Below, in pieces: positions 16,001-24,328 of a DNA stretch of 27,462 bases (positions within the stretch are counted from its first letter, which is position 1; every line of letters begins with the position of its first letter). Origin of the DNA: Streptomyces katrae. Lineage in GTDB: Bacteria; Actinomycetota; Actinomycetes; Streptomycetales; Streptomycetaceae. The stretch is taken from positions 1 through 27,462 of the forward strand of contig NZ_JNZY01000056.1 in the NCBI RefSeq assembly GCF_000717655.1, read 5' to 3'. The notes under the pieces were generated by a model. That model had not been told where the DNA came from. It worked only from the letters and a program-made list of their open reading frames with translations, and did not search any database. The translations under genes were made by a program, and so were the position numbers.

Positions 16001-16288
16001 ATGCCGACGTACCAGAAGACGGGCCGCGCACCGGGCGGGCAGGAACGGGCGGAAGTGAGCCGGACGGCCGGCCCCACGATGCCGCAGGCGGTGATCATCA
16101 GCACGATCGTCAGCGCGGTCCTCGCCCTCGCGGTGGTCCTGCGGCTGAACGGGATCCCGATGGCCGAAACCCTCCAGATACTGGGCGGCGCCGGAGGAAT
16201 CGCTGTGGGCGTGGTCCTCGCCGTGACGCCCGGCGGCCGCGGCCGTATGGCCGCCATGGCTCGCGCCGCCCTGCACGCCGCCCGCTGA
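16001..16288 (+). CDS. Small two-helix membrane protein, hypothetical
   Basis: A 95-residue protein with a short polar N-terminus (about 1-25) and two hydrophobic segments: QAVIISTIVSAVLALAVVL (about 28-46) and LQILGGAGGIAVGVVLAVTP (about 57-76). The tail GGRGRMAAMARAALHAAR is basic. No family is recognised. The ATG at 16001 follows AAGGGAAAACC, a good ribosome binding site. A truncated XRE-type regulator gene begins 35 bases after its stop, on the same strand. Confidence 0.7.
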   Translation: MPTYQKTGRAPGGQERAEVSRTAGPTMPQAVIISTIVSAVLALAVVLRLNGIPMAETLQILGGAGGIAVGVVLAVTPGGRGRMAAMARAALHAAR

Positions 16289-16322
16289 AAAGGGGGACGA
16301 TCATGGGACGCCTGAGCTCCCC

Positions 16323-16424
16323 GTGAACCACACCGTTCCCGAACGCGCCGAACTCGCGACAGCCCTACGACGATGCCGCGCCAAGGCAGGACTGAGCGGC
16401 GAGTCCACTGACTGTTGCGGCTAA
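16323..16424 (+). pseudogene. XRE-family regulator, 33-residue N-terminal stub
   Basis: VNHTVPERAELATALRRCRA, then KAGLSGEST matches the first helix and turn of XRE helix-turn-helix regulators, in which GLS is normally followed by the recognition helices and a SRIE motif. Here the reading changes at about 16400 and stops at 16424, before the recognition helix. The break probably marks an insertion or deletion junction. Confidence 0.5.
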
Positions 16425-16721
16425 ACCACGAATGTTGGGCAGCTCCGCCAGATAGGGGAACTGCACCGAACCAGCCCGCCCGCTCTTCTGCACCGTGGGT
16501 CGGACAGATCGGGCTGGTAGGGGCGTCGGCCGTGGCTCAGTGAGTAATCCCCGTGGAATGCATGTTCTGGGCGTGTGTTCGGCAGATGCCCGCCCCTTGA
16601 GTGCGCCGAAACATCACACACCGTCATCCGCCTACCTTCCCGGCCTTCCGGTAGAGCGCCAGGGTGGTCGGACCCGACGGTGACTACCGGGCTCACAAAG
16701 CCCGCCCACAGGAGGTTTGTG
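16425..16721. other. Intergenic region, probable junction of lost sequence
   Basis: About 300 bases after the XRE stub. A minus-strand peptide (VQFPYLAELPNIRG) near 16430-16480 could be a transposase scrap, but I cannot assign a family. The right part leads into a strong AGGAGG ribosome binding site (16710-16715) for the next gene. Confidence 0.35.
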
Positions 16722-17264
16722 ATGGCGCTGACACAGTGGACGAAGGCAATGGAGTGGCTGGCAGCCGCCGCCGACGATCCGCAAGCCTACGAGCGCGACT
16801 GCCGCCGCAGCGGCGCTGGCATCCATCTATTAGCTGCCGGACGTCTATGGGACGTGCTGATCGTTCCCGCGTGCCTGGGCCTGCGCGCTGCGGACATGCT
16901 CGATGACCTTCCTTGCGGCGGTCCCGGCCCTGTACTGCTGGACGGCCGGCGGCGTGAGGTCGGTTTCTTCCTGCCTCCCGACCCTCGGGCCACCTGGGTC
17001 GGTGACGGCACCCGCCACATCACCCAGGGAGGATGGATCGCCGTCCCTGCCCCTCACTGCCGCTGGGGAGACCTGCGATGGCTTGTACCGCCCGACGGAA
17101 GCGGCGCCCTGACAACACCCCGCGCCATGGAGCTCGCCCTGCACCGGGCCACGCGAGAGCTCGTCCGCTGCCACGGCACCCCCATCCACACCGGTCGGTC
17201 CCCCCACCGACGTGCCGACGGCACTTCCACGGCGATCGACAGCACAAGCCGTCGGGACCGGTGA
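16722..17264 (+). CDS. Conserved actinobacterial hypothetical protein
   Basis: A 180-residue soluble protein. The central motifs LLAAGRLWDVLIVPACLGLR (about 34-53), GPVLLDGRRREVGFFLPPDP (about 67-87), GGWIAVPAPHCRWGDLRWLV and PPDGSGALTTPRAMELALH are typical of a conserved Streptomyces family without known function. The GRLWDVL, GFFLPP and WLVPPDGSG signatures recall the N-terminal part of primase/polymerase-like proteins. The last 20 residues are Arg/Ser-rich and may be decayed. The ATG follows AGGAGG with 6-base spacing; an overlapping GTG at 16719 is possible. Confidence 0.7.
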   Translation: MALTQWTKAMEWLAAAADDPQAYERDCRRSGAGIHLLAAGRLWDVLIVPACLGLRAADMLDDLPCGGPGPVLLDGRRREVGFFLPPDPRATWVGDGTRHITQGGWIAVPAPHCRWGDLRWLVPPDGSGALTTPRAMELALHRATRELVRCHGTPIHTGRSPHRRADGTSTAIDSTSRRDR

Positions 17265-17354
17265 CGAGCACAGCCAGGACTGGCAGCCGCTTCCGTGTGG
17301 GTGCGGCGAGGGCTTGGACGGCTTCGTCGTGGGTGGCGAACAGGTCGCCGGCCG

Positions 17355-17519
17355 TCAGTCGGAGGTCGGTGGGGTGAGGTGGCGGGAGAGGCGGGCGAGG
17401 GAGAACCGGGCGCTGGCGAAGCCGGTTCCCCGGTGACGGAAGTCCTCGGCGATCTCGCGGACGGCCCTGGCGCCGGTGTAGTCGATGCCAGTGACGGCCT
17501 GCGCGTCGAGGGCAGGTTC
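17355..17519 (-). pseudogene. STAS-domain fragment, probably from a SulP transporter
   Basis: Immediately after the phosphoesterase stop, another minus-strand frame reads PALDAQAVTGIDYTGARAVR, then EIAEDFRHRGTGFASAR, and stops at 17355. This is the core of a STAS domain (the strand and helix around the conserved D-x-T/S-G site), as found at the C-terminus of SulP anion transporters and in anti-sigma antagonists. There is no start codon and no transporter part, so it is a leftover. Confidence 0.6.
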
Positions 17520-19113
17520 ACGCGTGCACTCCGGGGAACAGCTTCCGGAACAGTCCGTGCGTGGCGTCGATGGCCTCGGCGCCGGTGGCCCGCTCCAGGT
17601 CGATGGCTGTCACGGGCGTCCCGAGTTCGGCGCCGAGGGCGAAGACGGTCGCGAAGAGGGCCTTGGCGTGGCTGCCCAGCGGTGCGTCCAGCGGTACCAG
17701 TGACTCGTGCAGCGGGGGTACGGGCTGCGGGCTCACCTCCGGCCAGTCCTCCTGCGGGCGCGGCGCATCGAGGGTGAAGATGTCGGTGAAGGTGGCTGCG
17801 GCCGCGTCCCGTTCGGTCAGCGGGGGCCCCAGATTCCACCGCTCGCGCAGGGTTGCCAGTACGGAGGTGTTCCAGTGCTCCCGGGTGACGACCGTGCGCT
17901 CGGGGATCCAGGCGGAGACGGCGATGGTCGGGACGCGTACGCCGAGGCGGTCGAAGCGGAAGCCGAGCTGCCCGGCCGGCGCGCCCGCTGTGGGCGCGGG
18001 CGCGGGGCCGGGCGGCACGTGGTCGTAGGTGCCGCCGTGCTCGTCGAACGTCACCAGCAGCGTCGTGTTCAAGTGATTAGACCCCTGCGGCGACGACGAG
18101 GAGCGCACCGCCTCGTACACCCGCGCGAGCAGGTCCTCGCCTCCCAGCACACTGGAGGGCGGGTCCCACATCATTCCGGGCGCCGAGGACCAGAACGGGG
18201 GGTGCATGTCGTTGTGCGCCCAGCCGATGATCTGCGGCTCGATGAAGGAGTACCGGGGCAGTCGGCCGGCCTCCGCGTCCTCGAAGAACCGTGTGGTGGA
18301 GGAGAAGTGGGTGGCGAACTTCTCCCGTAGCCGTGCGGCGTGGATGAGCCCGGTCAGGGAGTAGTGGGACAGGGGATCGCAGTACACCCGCCAGTCCAGG
18401 CCCGCCGCGTCCAGACGGTCGAAGAGCGTCTCGGCCGTGTTCTGGCGCAGGAAGTCACCCTCCTCGCCCATGTTCACGACCAGCCCGGACGCGGTGGCGG
18501 CGTGGAAGAAGGAGCGGTTGGTGAAGGTCTGCGAGGGGACGTCGCAGAACCAGTGGTCGAAGGCGGCGAACCCCTTCACCAGAGCGGACACGACCGGCAC
18601 CTGCTTGGGTGTGTAGCCGGCCATGATCTGCCGGTACTCCTGGTAGAAGGGCTGGCGGCCGGTGGCCGCCCACCAGGTGTGGATGTAGTCGGTGACGAAC
18701 CCGTCCATGGTCGGCACCGCCCCCGGCGCGGGCGCGTTGTAGGGCGGACTGAACGCGGCCGTCCCCGGCTGGCCGAGCACGTTGAACAGCTGCGTGTTGA
18801 TGTGCGGGTACTCCTCGCCCGGATCCAGGCTCGGAGTGTTCATCGAGCTGGCGACGCCGTACGGCACGCTGCCGCGCTCGGCGCCATCCTCGGCCCAGGA
18901 CGGGATCGGGTTCGACAGCTCCTTGCCCAGCACCCCCTCGAACGAGGCCACCTCACCCGGCTCGTACAACCGGCCCAGGAGGTTGTCGAACGACCGGTTC
19001 TCGAACATCAGCACCACGACATGGTCCAGCGCGTTCTCCGGCCCGACCGCCACAACCCTCACCCGCAATCGCATAGCCCGCCGCGCCGGATCCGACGCCG
19101 AACCGGGTCCCAT
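17518..19113 (-). CDS. Phospholipase C-like phosphoesterase
   Basis: A 531-residue member of the phosphoesterase family (PF04185) that includes non-haemolytic phospholipase C and acid phosphatases; it hydrolyses phosphate esters such as phospholipid head groups. Characteristic motifs are HVVVLMFENRSFDNLLG (31-47) with the catalytic Asn/Glu region, DHWFCDVPSQTFTNRSFFHA in the middle, and TLLVTFDEHGGTYDHVPPGP towards the C-terminus with metal-binding residues. There is no signal peptide, unlike the Tat-exported PlcC group, so the location is uncertain and it may be cytoplasmic. The ATG at 19113 follows GGAG by 7 bases. A perfect 21-bp hairpin lies just upstream of that site and may affect translation or transcription. 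Confidence 0.88.
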   Translation of the reverse strand: MGPGSASDPARRAMRLRVRVVAVGPENALDHVVVLMFENRSFDNLLGRLYEPGEVASFEGVLGKELSNPIPSWAEDGAERGSVPYGVASSMNTPSLDPGEEYPHINTQLFNVLGQPGTAAFSPPYNAPAPGAVPTMDGFVTDYIHTWWAATGRQPFYQEYRQIMAGYTPKQVPVVSALVKGFAAFDHWFCDVPSQTFTNRSFFHAATASGLVVNMGEEGDFLRQNTAETLFDRLDAAGLDWRVYCDPLSHYSLTGLIHAARLREKFATHFSSTTRFFEDAEAGRLPRYSFIEPQIIGWAHNDMHPPFWSSAPGMMWDPPSSVLGGEDLLARVYEAVRSSSSPQGSNHLNTTLLVTFDEHGGTYDHVPPGPAPAPTAGAPAGQLGFRFDRLGVRVPTIAVSAWIPERTVVTREHWNTSVLATLRERWNLGPPLTERDAAAATFTDIFTLDAPRPQEDWPEVSPQPVPPLHESLVPLDAPLGSHAKALFATVFALGAELGTPVTAIDLERATGAEAIDATHGLFRKLFPGVHA

Positions 19114-19133
19114 CTCCAAGCTCCGCCATCAAA

Positions 19134-19179
19134 CCTGTCCCGCGGGACCAGGGGCCCGCCCCTGGTCCCGCGGGACAGG
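19134..19179 (-). promoter_or_regulatory. Perfect 21-bp hairpin in the phosphoesterase leader
   Basis: Bases 19134-19154 and 19159-19179 are exact reverse complements with a four-base loop (CCCG). Each arm also contains the 12-bp palindrome GTCCCGCGGGAC, so the site can form one long stem or bind a dimeric protein twice. It ends 21 bases upstream of the phosphoesterase ATG, next to the ribosome binding site. It could be a terminator shielding the gene, an RNA switch or a tandem operator. Confidence 0.75.
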
Positions 19180-19576
19180 GGCGGGCGCAACACAAACCCG
19201 GCCGCTCTCGCCGCTACACGGAGATCAATCCACTACGGGCCAGCCAGGTCCGCACCAATACAGGCCGAGGAGCTGCACATATTGCGCCCATATGCGCAGA
19301 CTATGCACTTTATGGATGTCGGTCGTGTAGGCGCGGGGCTTGCCCGCCGGGGCGCGCGTAGCTCCAGACGATGAGGCGCTGCGGCCCCGCGCTTGCCTCG
19401 GCCCCTGCACGGATGGCATTCCGCATCGATCCCTGGTGGGTCCCTGTGCTGTGAGCTGCCGCTCGGCGCTCGGTCAGCAGGTGTGGTGCTATCGCTCGAT
19501 CCGGTGGTCTTGAGGCTTCCCGATCTGGTTCAGCCATCGGGCAGCCTGGGATTGGCAGCCGGTTCTTTTCAGGCAG
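19180..19576. other. Intergenic region between phosphoesterase and secreted peptide genes
   Basis: No supported gene in this stretch. A locally AT-richer segment (about 19270-19320) contains the imperfect inverted repeat described separately and probably holds promoters for one or both flanking genes. A minus-strand frame at 19225-19419 has odd composition and no ribosome binding site. Confidence 0.4.
19274..19298. promoter_or_regulatory. Imperfect inverted repeat in an AT-richer island
   Basis: TGCACATAT (19274-19282) and ATATGCGCA (19290-19298) are 9-base arms with one mismatch and a 7-base spacer. It sits between the divergent phosphoesterase and secreted-peptide genes and may be an operator. 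Confidence 0.4.
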
Positions 19577-19807
19577 ATGGTCGTTGATCGGATTATGAAG
19601 ACGATGAAGATCGCTGCCAGCATGACGCTGGCAGCCGCCGTAGCCTTTGCCGTGGCTTCCCCTGCTCTTGCTGCCCCGGCGTCAGTTCCCAGCGGCCGCC
19701 CGTCCGCGGTTGCTGACGGGAACCTCATCCACGAAGTTGGCGGCGCTGCCGTCCGGCCTGCTGAGTTCATCCGCTTCCAGGTCAAGCAGATCATTGGGCC
19801 GCAGTAG
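19577..19807 (+). CDS. Small secreted peptide, hypothetical
   Basis: A 76-residue exported protein. The signal peptide is clear: MKTMKIAASMTLAAAVAFAV, ASPALAAP, with likely cleavage after ALA (about residue 32). The mature part is about 44 residues, has no Cys, and ends EFIRFQVKQIIGPQ. The start may be ATG 19577, 19595 or 19604; all precede the signal peptide and none has a strong ribosome binding site. No family is recognised. A perfect 15-bp hairpin lies 59 bases after the stop. Confidence 0.6.
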   Translation: MVVDRIMKTMKIAASMTLAAAVAFAVASPALAAPASVPSGRPSAVADGNLIHEVGGAAVRPAEFIRFQVKQIIGPQ

Positions 19808-19866
19808 GGCTAGTCGGCTTCTTCGGAGCCTGCAGCGGACAGGCAGACGGATTCTTTGAAATGTGT

Positions 19867-19899
19867 TGGGTCCCCGGCGGCGGAGCCGCCGGGGACCCA
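19867..19899 (+). terminator. Perfect 15-bp hairpin after the secreted peptide gene
   Basis: TGGGTCCCCGGCGGC (19867-19881) pairs exactly with 19885-19899 around loop GGA. There is no T-run. It is the likely terminator of the secreted-peptide transcript and may also serve the minus-strand pseudogene that ends at 19928. Confidence 0.7.
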
Positions 19900-19927
19900 C
19901 TGCTGTGACCTGTCACCCGGGTCTCGG

Positions 19928-20425
19928 TCAGCGTGACTCTTGAGGGGCGTGGTTCAACGCCCGGGTCAGTTCACGGTTCGCGGCCCGCGCAGCATCCAGC
20001 TCTTCCGTCCGCTCTTCGAGCTGGCCTTTCTTCTCGGCGAGGTCCTGTTCGAGCAGGGCGATCCGCCGTTGGAGCTGGTCGATGTCGACCGGGACTCCGA
20101 GCCCGCCCGGATTCTGCCCAGACGCCCTCGCCGAGCTGGGACGACAGGCTTTTCTCCAGCTGCCGGACCCGTGCGGTGAGGTGCTTGTTGGCTTCCTGCC
20201 CGTTCGCGAGGTCGGTTTGGAGCGAGGTCCGGCTGACCGCGGCCATCCGTCCGTTCTCGACGGGTGCGCTTGCAGCGACGTGGACGCGTTCGAGCAGGGT
20301 ACGTCGTCATCTCCTGGTAGACAGCAGCCCGCCCCGGCCGCGATCGGTGGATCAGGATCAGCGGAGGCGCTGTCTGTAGTAGGCGGCCGACTGCCCGAAC
20401 GCTGACCTCGCCTTCGCGCGGGCAC
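19928..20425 (-). pseudogene. Coiled-coil DUF6262-like gene, frameshifted
   Basis: Two overlapping minus-strand frames together give one sensible protein. VSRTSLQTDLANGQEANKHL, then TARVRQLEKSLSSQLGEGVW and AESG (about 20095-20235) continues, after a shift near 20095, with VPVDIDQLQRRIALLEQDLA, EKKGQLEERTEELDAARAAN, RELTRAL to a stop at 19928. The heptad pattern of Leu and charged residues marks a long coiled coil. The arrangement (SRTSLQ helix-turn, then coiled coil) resembles DUF6262/TnpC-type accessory proteins of tyrosine-recombinase transposons. The upstream part is scrambled across frames, so it is not functional. Confidence 0.55.
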
Positions 20426-20743
20426 ACTGAGACAGCCCCGCGCAGGAAACGGCGGCTGCGGTCACCGTCACGGTAACCGCAGCTGTCGTGCGGGTACGCG
20501 AGCCTGTGAGTAGGTGTCGTACTGATCATCCCGGCTACTCCGAGGCGCTGCACGACCGGACAGACGCAGGCTGCTCGGCAGGCATCCGCACGGGACTCGC
20601 TCCAGCCAAAGGCGCCGTGGCATTGACCGCTTCCTCCTGGGGTCGGATGGGAATGATGGCCCAGCTCTCCTGTAGCCGACTGCGAAGGCAGGTCTGGCGA
20701 GTGTGGCGAGGACCACCGGTGTCCCTACCAGGGCGAACCATGG
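20426..20743. other. Intergenic region between the pseudogene and the MpaB-type gene
   Basis: About 320 bases without a convincing gene. It holds an inverted repeat: GCTGCGGT at 20455-20462 with ACCGCAGC at 20476-20483, and inner ACCG/CGGT. A minus-strand frame at 20535-20747 touches the MpaB-type stop and could encode 70 residues, but it lacks a ribosome binding site, so it is not called. Confidence 0.4.
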
Positions 20744-21661
20744 TCACAGGGGGTCGTGCACGGCGTTGTTCTGCTCGTCAGGCCTGCCCTCTGTAAGCCA
20801 GCCGGGTCCGATTTCACAGACCTGGTGGCCGTCGGGATAGGTGGCCAGGACGGGGCGGTGGGGACGGCTGTCCGGGCGCGGCGGCAGCACCCGTAGGAGG
20901 CGGCCGCGCGTCCGCAGCAGCCAGGTGACCAGGCGCCGGTCGCGTGCACGCGGCAGGGGCAGGCCGACCGCATGCAGGAGGGCGTCGTCCAGGCCTGCCA
21001 GGGAGTAGCGGCGCATCACCGGCTTGAGCGGGCCGCGCAGCGACTTGGGGAGCAACTCTTCGGTGAACGCCATGGCCCCTTCGGCCAGGCGCCGGCTGCT
21101 GCCGGTGACGGCGAAATGCAGGCGCTCGTATGACTGGGCGAACTGGTCGAAGTCGGCGAAGGTGGTCGGGACGTCCTTGATGCCCATGAGGTGGGCCAGG
21201 CGCCTGCCGTAGTTGGTCAGGGCCCGCTGTTCGTGCACGGTCAGCCGGCGCCAGCCGAACCGGTTGATCCACTGCGCCGGCGTGACGATGAACAGCGCGA
21301 TGGTGTACAGGTTGTCCTCGTTGCTGATGACGTAGCGCCGGTGCATCTGGTTCATGCGCCGCAGATAGGCCCGACCTTCGGGGCTTTCCAGGCCCAGGCG
21401 GCCCATCTCGTACATGATCAGCAGGGTGTCGTCTGCGCGTTTTTGGGTGTGGCCGACGATCTCGCCGGTCTCCTCGAGCAGGGCGCTGATGGACGGGATC
21501 GCGAAGGTGCGGAAGAAGGCCAGGGATACCGACTGCCAGTAGTCCCACGGGAACTCGTACGCGGTGACCAGCTGCCAGATCTCCTCGTAGTCCCGCTCCG
21601 GATCCAAACCCTGAATACGGCGAAGCCGGTCAAAGCGTCGTTGTGCAAAAGTCACAGACAA
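20744..21661 (-). CDS. MpaB/DUF2236-family oxygenase
   Basis: A protein of about 305 residues of the DUF2236 family, which includes the fungal oxygenase MpaB (cleaves a farnesyl chain) and latex-clearing protein Lcp (cleaves polyisoprene), both haem-dependent. Visible family features are DYEEIWQLVTAYEFPWD near the start, FFRTFAIPSISALLEETGEI, RMNQMHRRYVISNEDNLYTI with the conserved His region, and INRFGWRRLTVHEQRAL. The start is uncertain: TTG at 21661 (GGAG 5 bases upstream), GTG 21655 or ATG 21679. An IS5 remnant ends within about 30 bases upstream, so the native promoter may be lost. It is divergent from the MMPL-prenyltransferase operon, and a role in modifying an isoprenoid is only inferred. 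Confidence 0.82.
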   Translation of the reverse strand: MSVTFAQRRFDRLRRIQGLDPERDYEEIWQLVTAYEFPWDYWQSVSLAFFRTFAIPSISALLEETGEIVGHTQKRADDTLLIMYEMGRLGLESPEGRAYLRRMNQMHRRYVISNEDNLYTIALFIVTPAQWINRFGWRRLTVHEQRALTNYGRRLAHLMGIKDVPTTFADFDQFAQSYERLHFAVTGSSRRLAEGAMAFTEELLPKSLRGPLKPVMRRYSLAGLDDALLHAVGLPLPRARDRRLVTWLLRTRGRLLRVLPPRPDSRPHRPVLATYPDGHQVCEIGPGWLTEGRPDEQNNAVHDPL

Positions 21662-21687
21662 GCTGGCTCCAAGAAACATCGCTACCC

Positions 21688-21866
21688 GATGGGCGGTATG
21701 CCGCGGACGAGTGGCCCGAGGGCCTGCCGTGCAGGTTCGCCCCCGAGATCCCGACGGACAGGGGCAGACCGGTCCGCTCGGCGACGAAGTGGATCTTCGA
21801 CCCGAACTTGCGCCCGTCACCAGGATGCGGAGCCAGCAGCCCCCCTTTTTCAAGACCCGCATATGG
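21688..21866 (-). pseudogene. IS5-type transposase fragment
   Basis: The minus-strand peptide RKFGSKIHFVAERTGLPLSV, then GISGANLH, and after a one-base shift QALGPLVRGIPPI is the central part of an IS5-group transposase (the segment with SGANLHDSQAL, where the second catalytic Asp of DSQ is lost in the shift). Both ends are missing. It abuts the start of the MpaB-type gene, so the element may have replaced that gene's upstream region. Confidence 0.75.
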
Positions 21867-22123
21867 ACGAGATGGCCAGGGCCCCGCGGTAAGTACGCGT
21901 TTCGTCCTTTGAGCATTGTTGCGGCGCCGCCGACACTGTGCAGCCCCTCACAGGAGTGAAACCCGCACTGCCTCGCAGGATCCGGGCGAAGAGGCGGGGC
22001 GGCGCGCGGGCCTACGGCGTACCCGGGACACATGGGATGGCCGCCGTCAGGGACCGCCTCAAGCGGTGTACTACCGGGGCGGGCTCTGCGTAACTCCCGC
22101 TGTGGAGTGATCGTTGAAGGGCT

Positions 22124-24328
22124 GTGGCCGGACAGGAAGAGCATGCTGCTGCCGCTGGGAAGTGGACGAACGGCTCGTGGCTGTCCGGTGGTTTCGGCGT
22201 TGTAGGCATGGTCGTGTGGGGCTTGGCGGCGGTGGCCGCGGTGTTCGTCGTGGCCATCGGCCTGGGTGATCTGCGCAGTACAGGGTTGCCGGTGCCGAAG
22301 GGCGGTGACTCCCAGCGGGCTGGCCGTCTCATCGCGGACCGGATGCCGCAGCTGGGGGAGGAGCAGGCTGTTCTTGCTTTCTCCTCACAGCGGTTGCGCG
22401 GCGGGGATGCGGCCTATGACCGGGCCATGGTGGCGGCGGCGCAGGCGGCCGCCCGTGTGCGGGGGGCCGGCCAGGTGCTCGCGCTGCCTCAGGTGCCGGG
22501 GCAGGACCCCCATCACGCCTACCTTCTGGTGGCTTTGAAGGGCGATACCGCCGCACGGCTCGGCGGTCTTCCCGTTCTGCGCGAGGCCGTGCACCAGGCC
22601 GTGGCCACCGCCTCCGAGGGCCGTGTCACGGTGGCGGTGACCGGCCAGACGCCACTGGCGGAAGAGCTCGTGACCTCGGACCTCAGGGACGTGCGCGTCG
22701 TTGAAGCCGTCACGGTGCCCGTCGCCCTGATGCTGCTGGTCTACGGTCTCGGCTCGGTGGGGGCGGCCCTGCTGGTGCTGTTCACGGCCGGGCTCGGTGT
22801 TCTGGTCAGTGCGGGAATGGTGGCCGGGCTCGGGCTGATGATGCCCGTGGACACGCCCGCGCTGGTGGTGGCCATGACGATGGGCTTCGGGCTGGGCCTG
22901 GACTACGCGCTGCTGATTCTGATCCGCTACCGCCAGGCCAGAGCAGAGGGCCTCGGCCCGCAGACGGCCGCCGAACAGGCGACGGCGACGGCCGGGCGTG
23001 CGGTGCTGTGGTGCGCCGGAGCGGTGGTCGTCACCGGCGCTGCCCTGCTGACCGTCCCGGTAGAGCTGCTGCGTACGGTCGCGGTGGCGGCCGGTCTGGC
23101 CACTGTGGTGGCCGCGGGGGTGGCGACGACGCTGCTGCCGTTGCTCCTGCCCCGGCTCGATCGGCTGCTGTCGGCCGGGCGCGTCCGGCGGCCGGGTGAC
23201 GCGCGGGAGATCTGGGAGCGGTGGGCACGTCACCTGATGCGCCGCCCGTGGCCGTACCTGGGCAGTGCTGCCGTTCTGCTGGTGCTGGCCGCGCTGCCCA
23301 TGGCCGGCATGCGCTTGGGCGTGGATGTGGACCGTGCCTCGCTCACCGGCAGCGAAGTGGGCGCGGGACTGGCGCAGACGGAGCGCGACGGTCTGGCGAA
23401 CGTCACACTGCTGGCCCTGCCGCATGCCGCCGGCCAGGACCCTGTCGACACGACGGACCTCATCACTGCCCTGGCCGACGATCCGCGCATCACCACCGCC
23501 GTGGCGCTGGACAACGGCCGTGACCTGACCGTCGTCGCTGTCGCGGACCGGATCCCGGTGGACAGCCCCGCGGCCGGACAGCTGCTGGACGACGAACGCC
23601 GGCTCGGGCAGTCCACCCTGACCCAGGGGCAGAAGATTCTTGCCGGGGGAGGATCGGCTGCCCTAACCGACCTGCAGCGCGCAATGCGCTCCGCCCTCAC
23701 CCAGGTGGCGATCCTGGTCCTGGCGGGCGCCTTCCTGCTCATGCTCGTCGTCTTCCGCAGTCTTGTGCTGCCGGTGAAGGCGATCGCGATGAACCTGCTG
23801 GCCACCGGGGCGGCCTGCGGGCTGCTGAGCTGGTTCACCGGCCACACGGTCAACGTCCTCGTCCCTCTGATGGCCTTGACACTCGTCTTCGGCCTGTCGC
23901 TGGACTACGAAGTCTTCCTGGTGCACCGCATCACCGAGCACTACCGTGCCGGCGCCTCCTGCCAGGAGGCCGTGGTGCGCGGCCTGTCCAGCACGGCCCA
24001 GCCCATCACGCTCGCCGCCACCACCATGTCCGTCGTCTTCGCCGGCCTCCTCGTCACCGGCCGCCAAGAACTCCGGCAGGTCGGCTTCCTCGTGGCTGTC
24101 GCCGTCCTGCTCGACGCAACCGTCATCCGCCTTCTCGTCGTACCCGCTCTCATGCGTCTGCTCGGCCACCGCAACTGGTGGCTGCCCAGCCCCCTCGCCC
24201 GGCTGTGGCCACCCCTGCCCGTCCTGCACACCACCCCACAGGTCCCAGGGCAGGTCCCAGGGCCCAACAAGGCCGCCGACTCGTACACCACCACCGCCTG
24301 GTCACACAGTGAGGAACGCCCCTCATGA
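22124..24328 (+). CDS. MMPL-family RND transporter
   Basis: A 734-residue inner-membrane exporter of the MMPL/RND superfamily, driven by the proton gradient and typically moving lipids or polyketide-like molecules outward. It has two halves. Each has a hydrophobic helix (about 25-47 and 378-396) and a periplasmic domain, then a block of five helices (about 193-345 and 525-685). The proton-relay Asp-Tyr pairs typical of MmpL3 are present as GLDY (D260-Y261) and SLDY (D594-Y595). The end LLGHRNWWLPSP is a family signature. The tail carries a tandem 12-bp repeat (24239-24262) coding QVPGQVPG. The GTG start follows AAGG. Its stop overlaps the next start (ATGA), so the next gene is translationally coupled. 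The substrate is unknown; the operon suggests an isoprenoid. Confidence 0.92.
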   Translation: MAGQEEHAAAAGKWTNGSWLSGGFGVVGMVVWGLAAVAAVFVVAIGLGDLRSTGLPVPKGGDSQRAGRLIADRMPQLGEEQAVLAFSSQRLRGGDAAYDRAMVAAAQAAARVRGAGQVLALPQVPGQDPHHAYLLVALKGDTAARLGGLPVLREAVHQAVATASEGRVTVAVTGQTPLAEELVTSDLRDVRVVEAVTVPVALMLLVYGLGSVGAALLVLFTAGLGVLVSAGMVAGLGLMMPVDTPALVVAMTMGFGLGLDYALLILIRYRQARAEGLGPQTAAEQATATAGRAVLWCAGAVVVTGAALLTVPVELLRTVAVAAGLATVVAAGVATTLLPLLLPRLDRLLSAGRVRRPGDAREIWERWARHLMRRPWPYLGSAAVLLVLAALPMAGMRLGVDVDRASLTGSEVGAGLAQTERDGLANVTLLALPHAAGQDPVDTTDLITALADDPRITTAVALDNGRDLTVVAVADRIPVDSPAAGQLLDDERRLGQSTLTQGQKILAGGGSAALTDLQRAMRSALTQVAILVLAGAFLLMLVVFRSLVLPVKAIAMNLLATGAACGLLSWFTGHTVNVLVPLMALTLVFGLSLDYEVFLVHRITEHYRAGASCQEAVVRGLSSTAQPITLAATTMSVVFAGLLVTGRQELRQVGFLVAVAVLLDATVIRLLVVPALMRLLGHRNWWLPSPLARLWPPLPVLHTTPQVPGQVPGPNKAADSYTTTAWSHSEERPS

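Noticed and set aside
17295..17777. Plus-strand 160-codon open frame
   Set aside because: It is opposite the phosphoesterase and STAS fragment and is a Gly/Arg-rich shadow.
21662..22144. N-terminal extension of the MpaB-type protein by about 160 residues
   Set aside because: The extension reads through an IS5 remnant in the wrong frame and lacks family similarity; starts near 21661 fit the known N-terminus.
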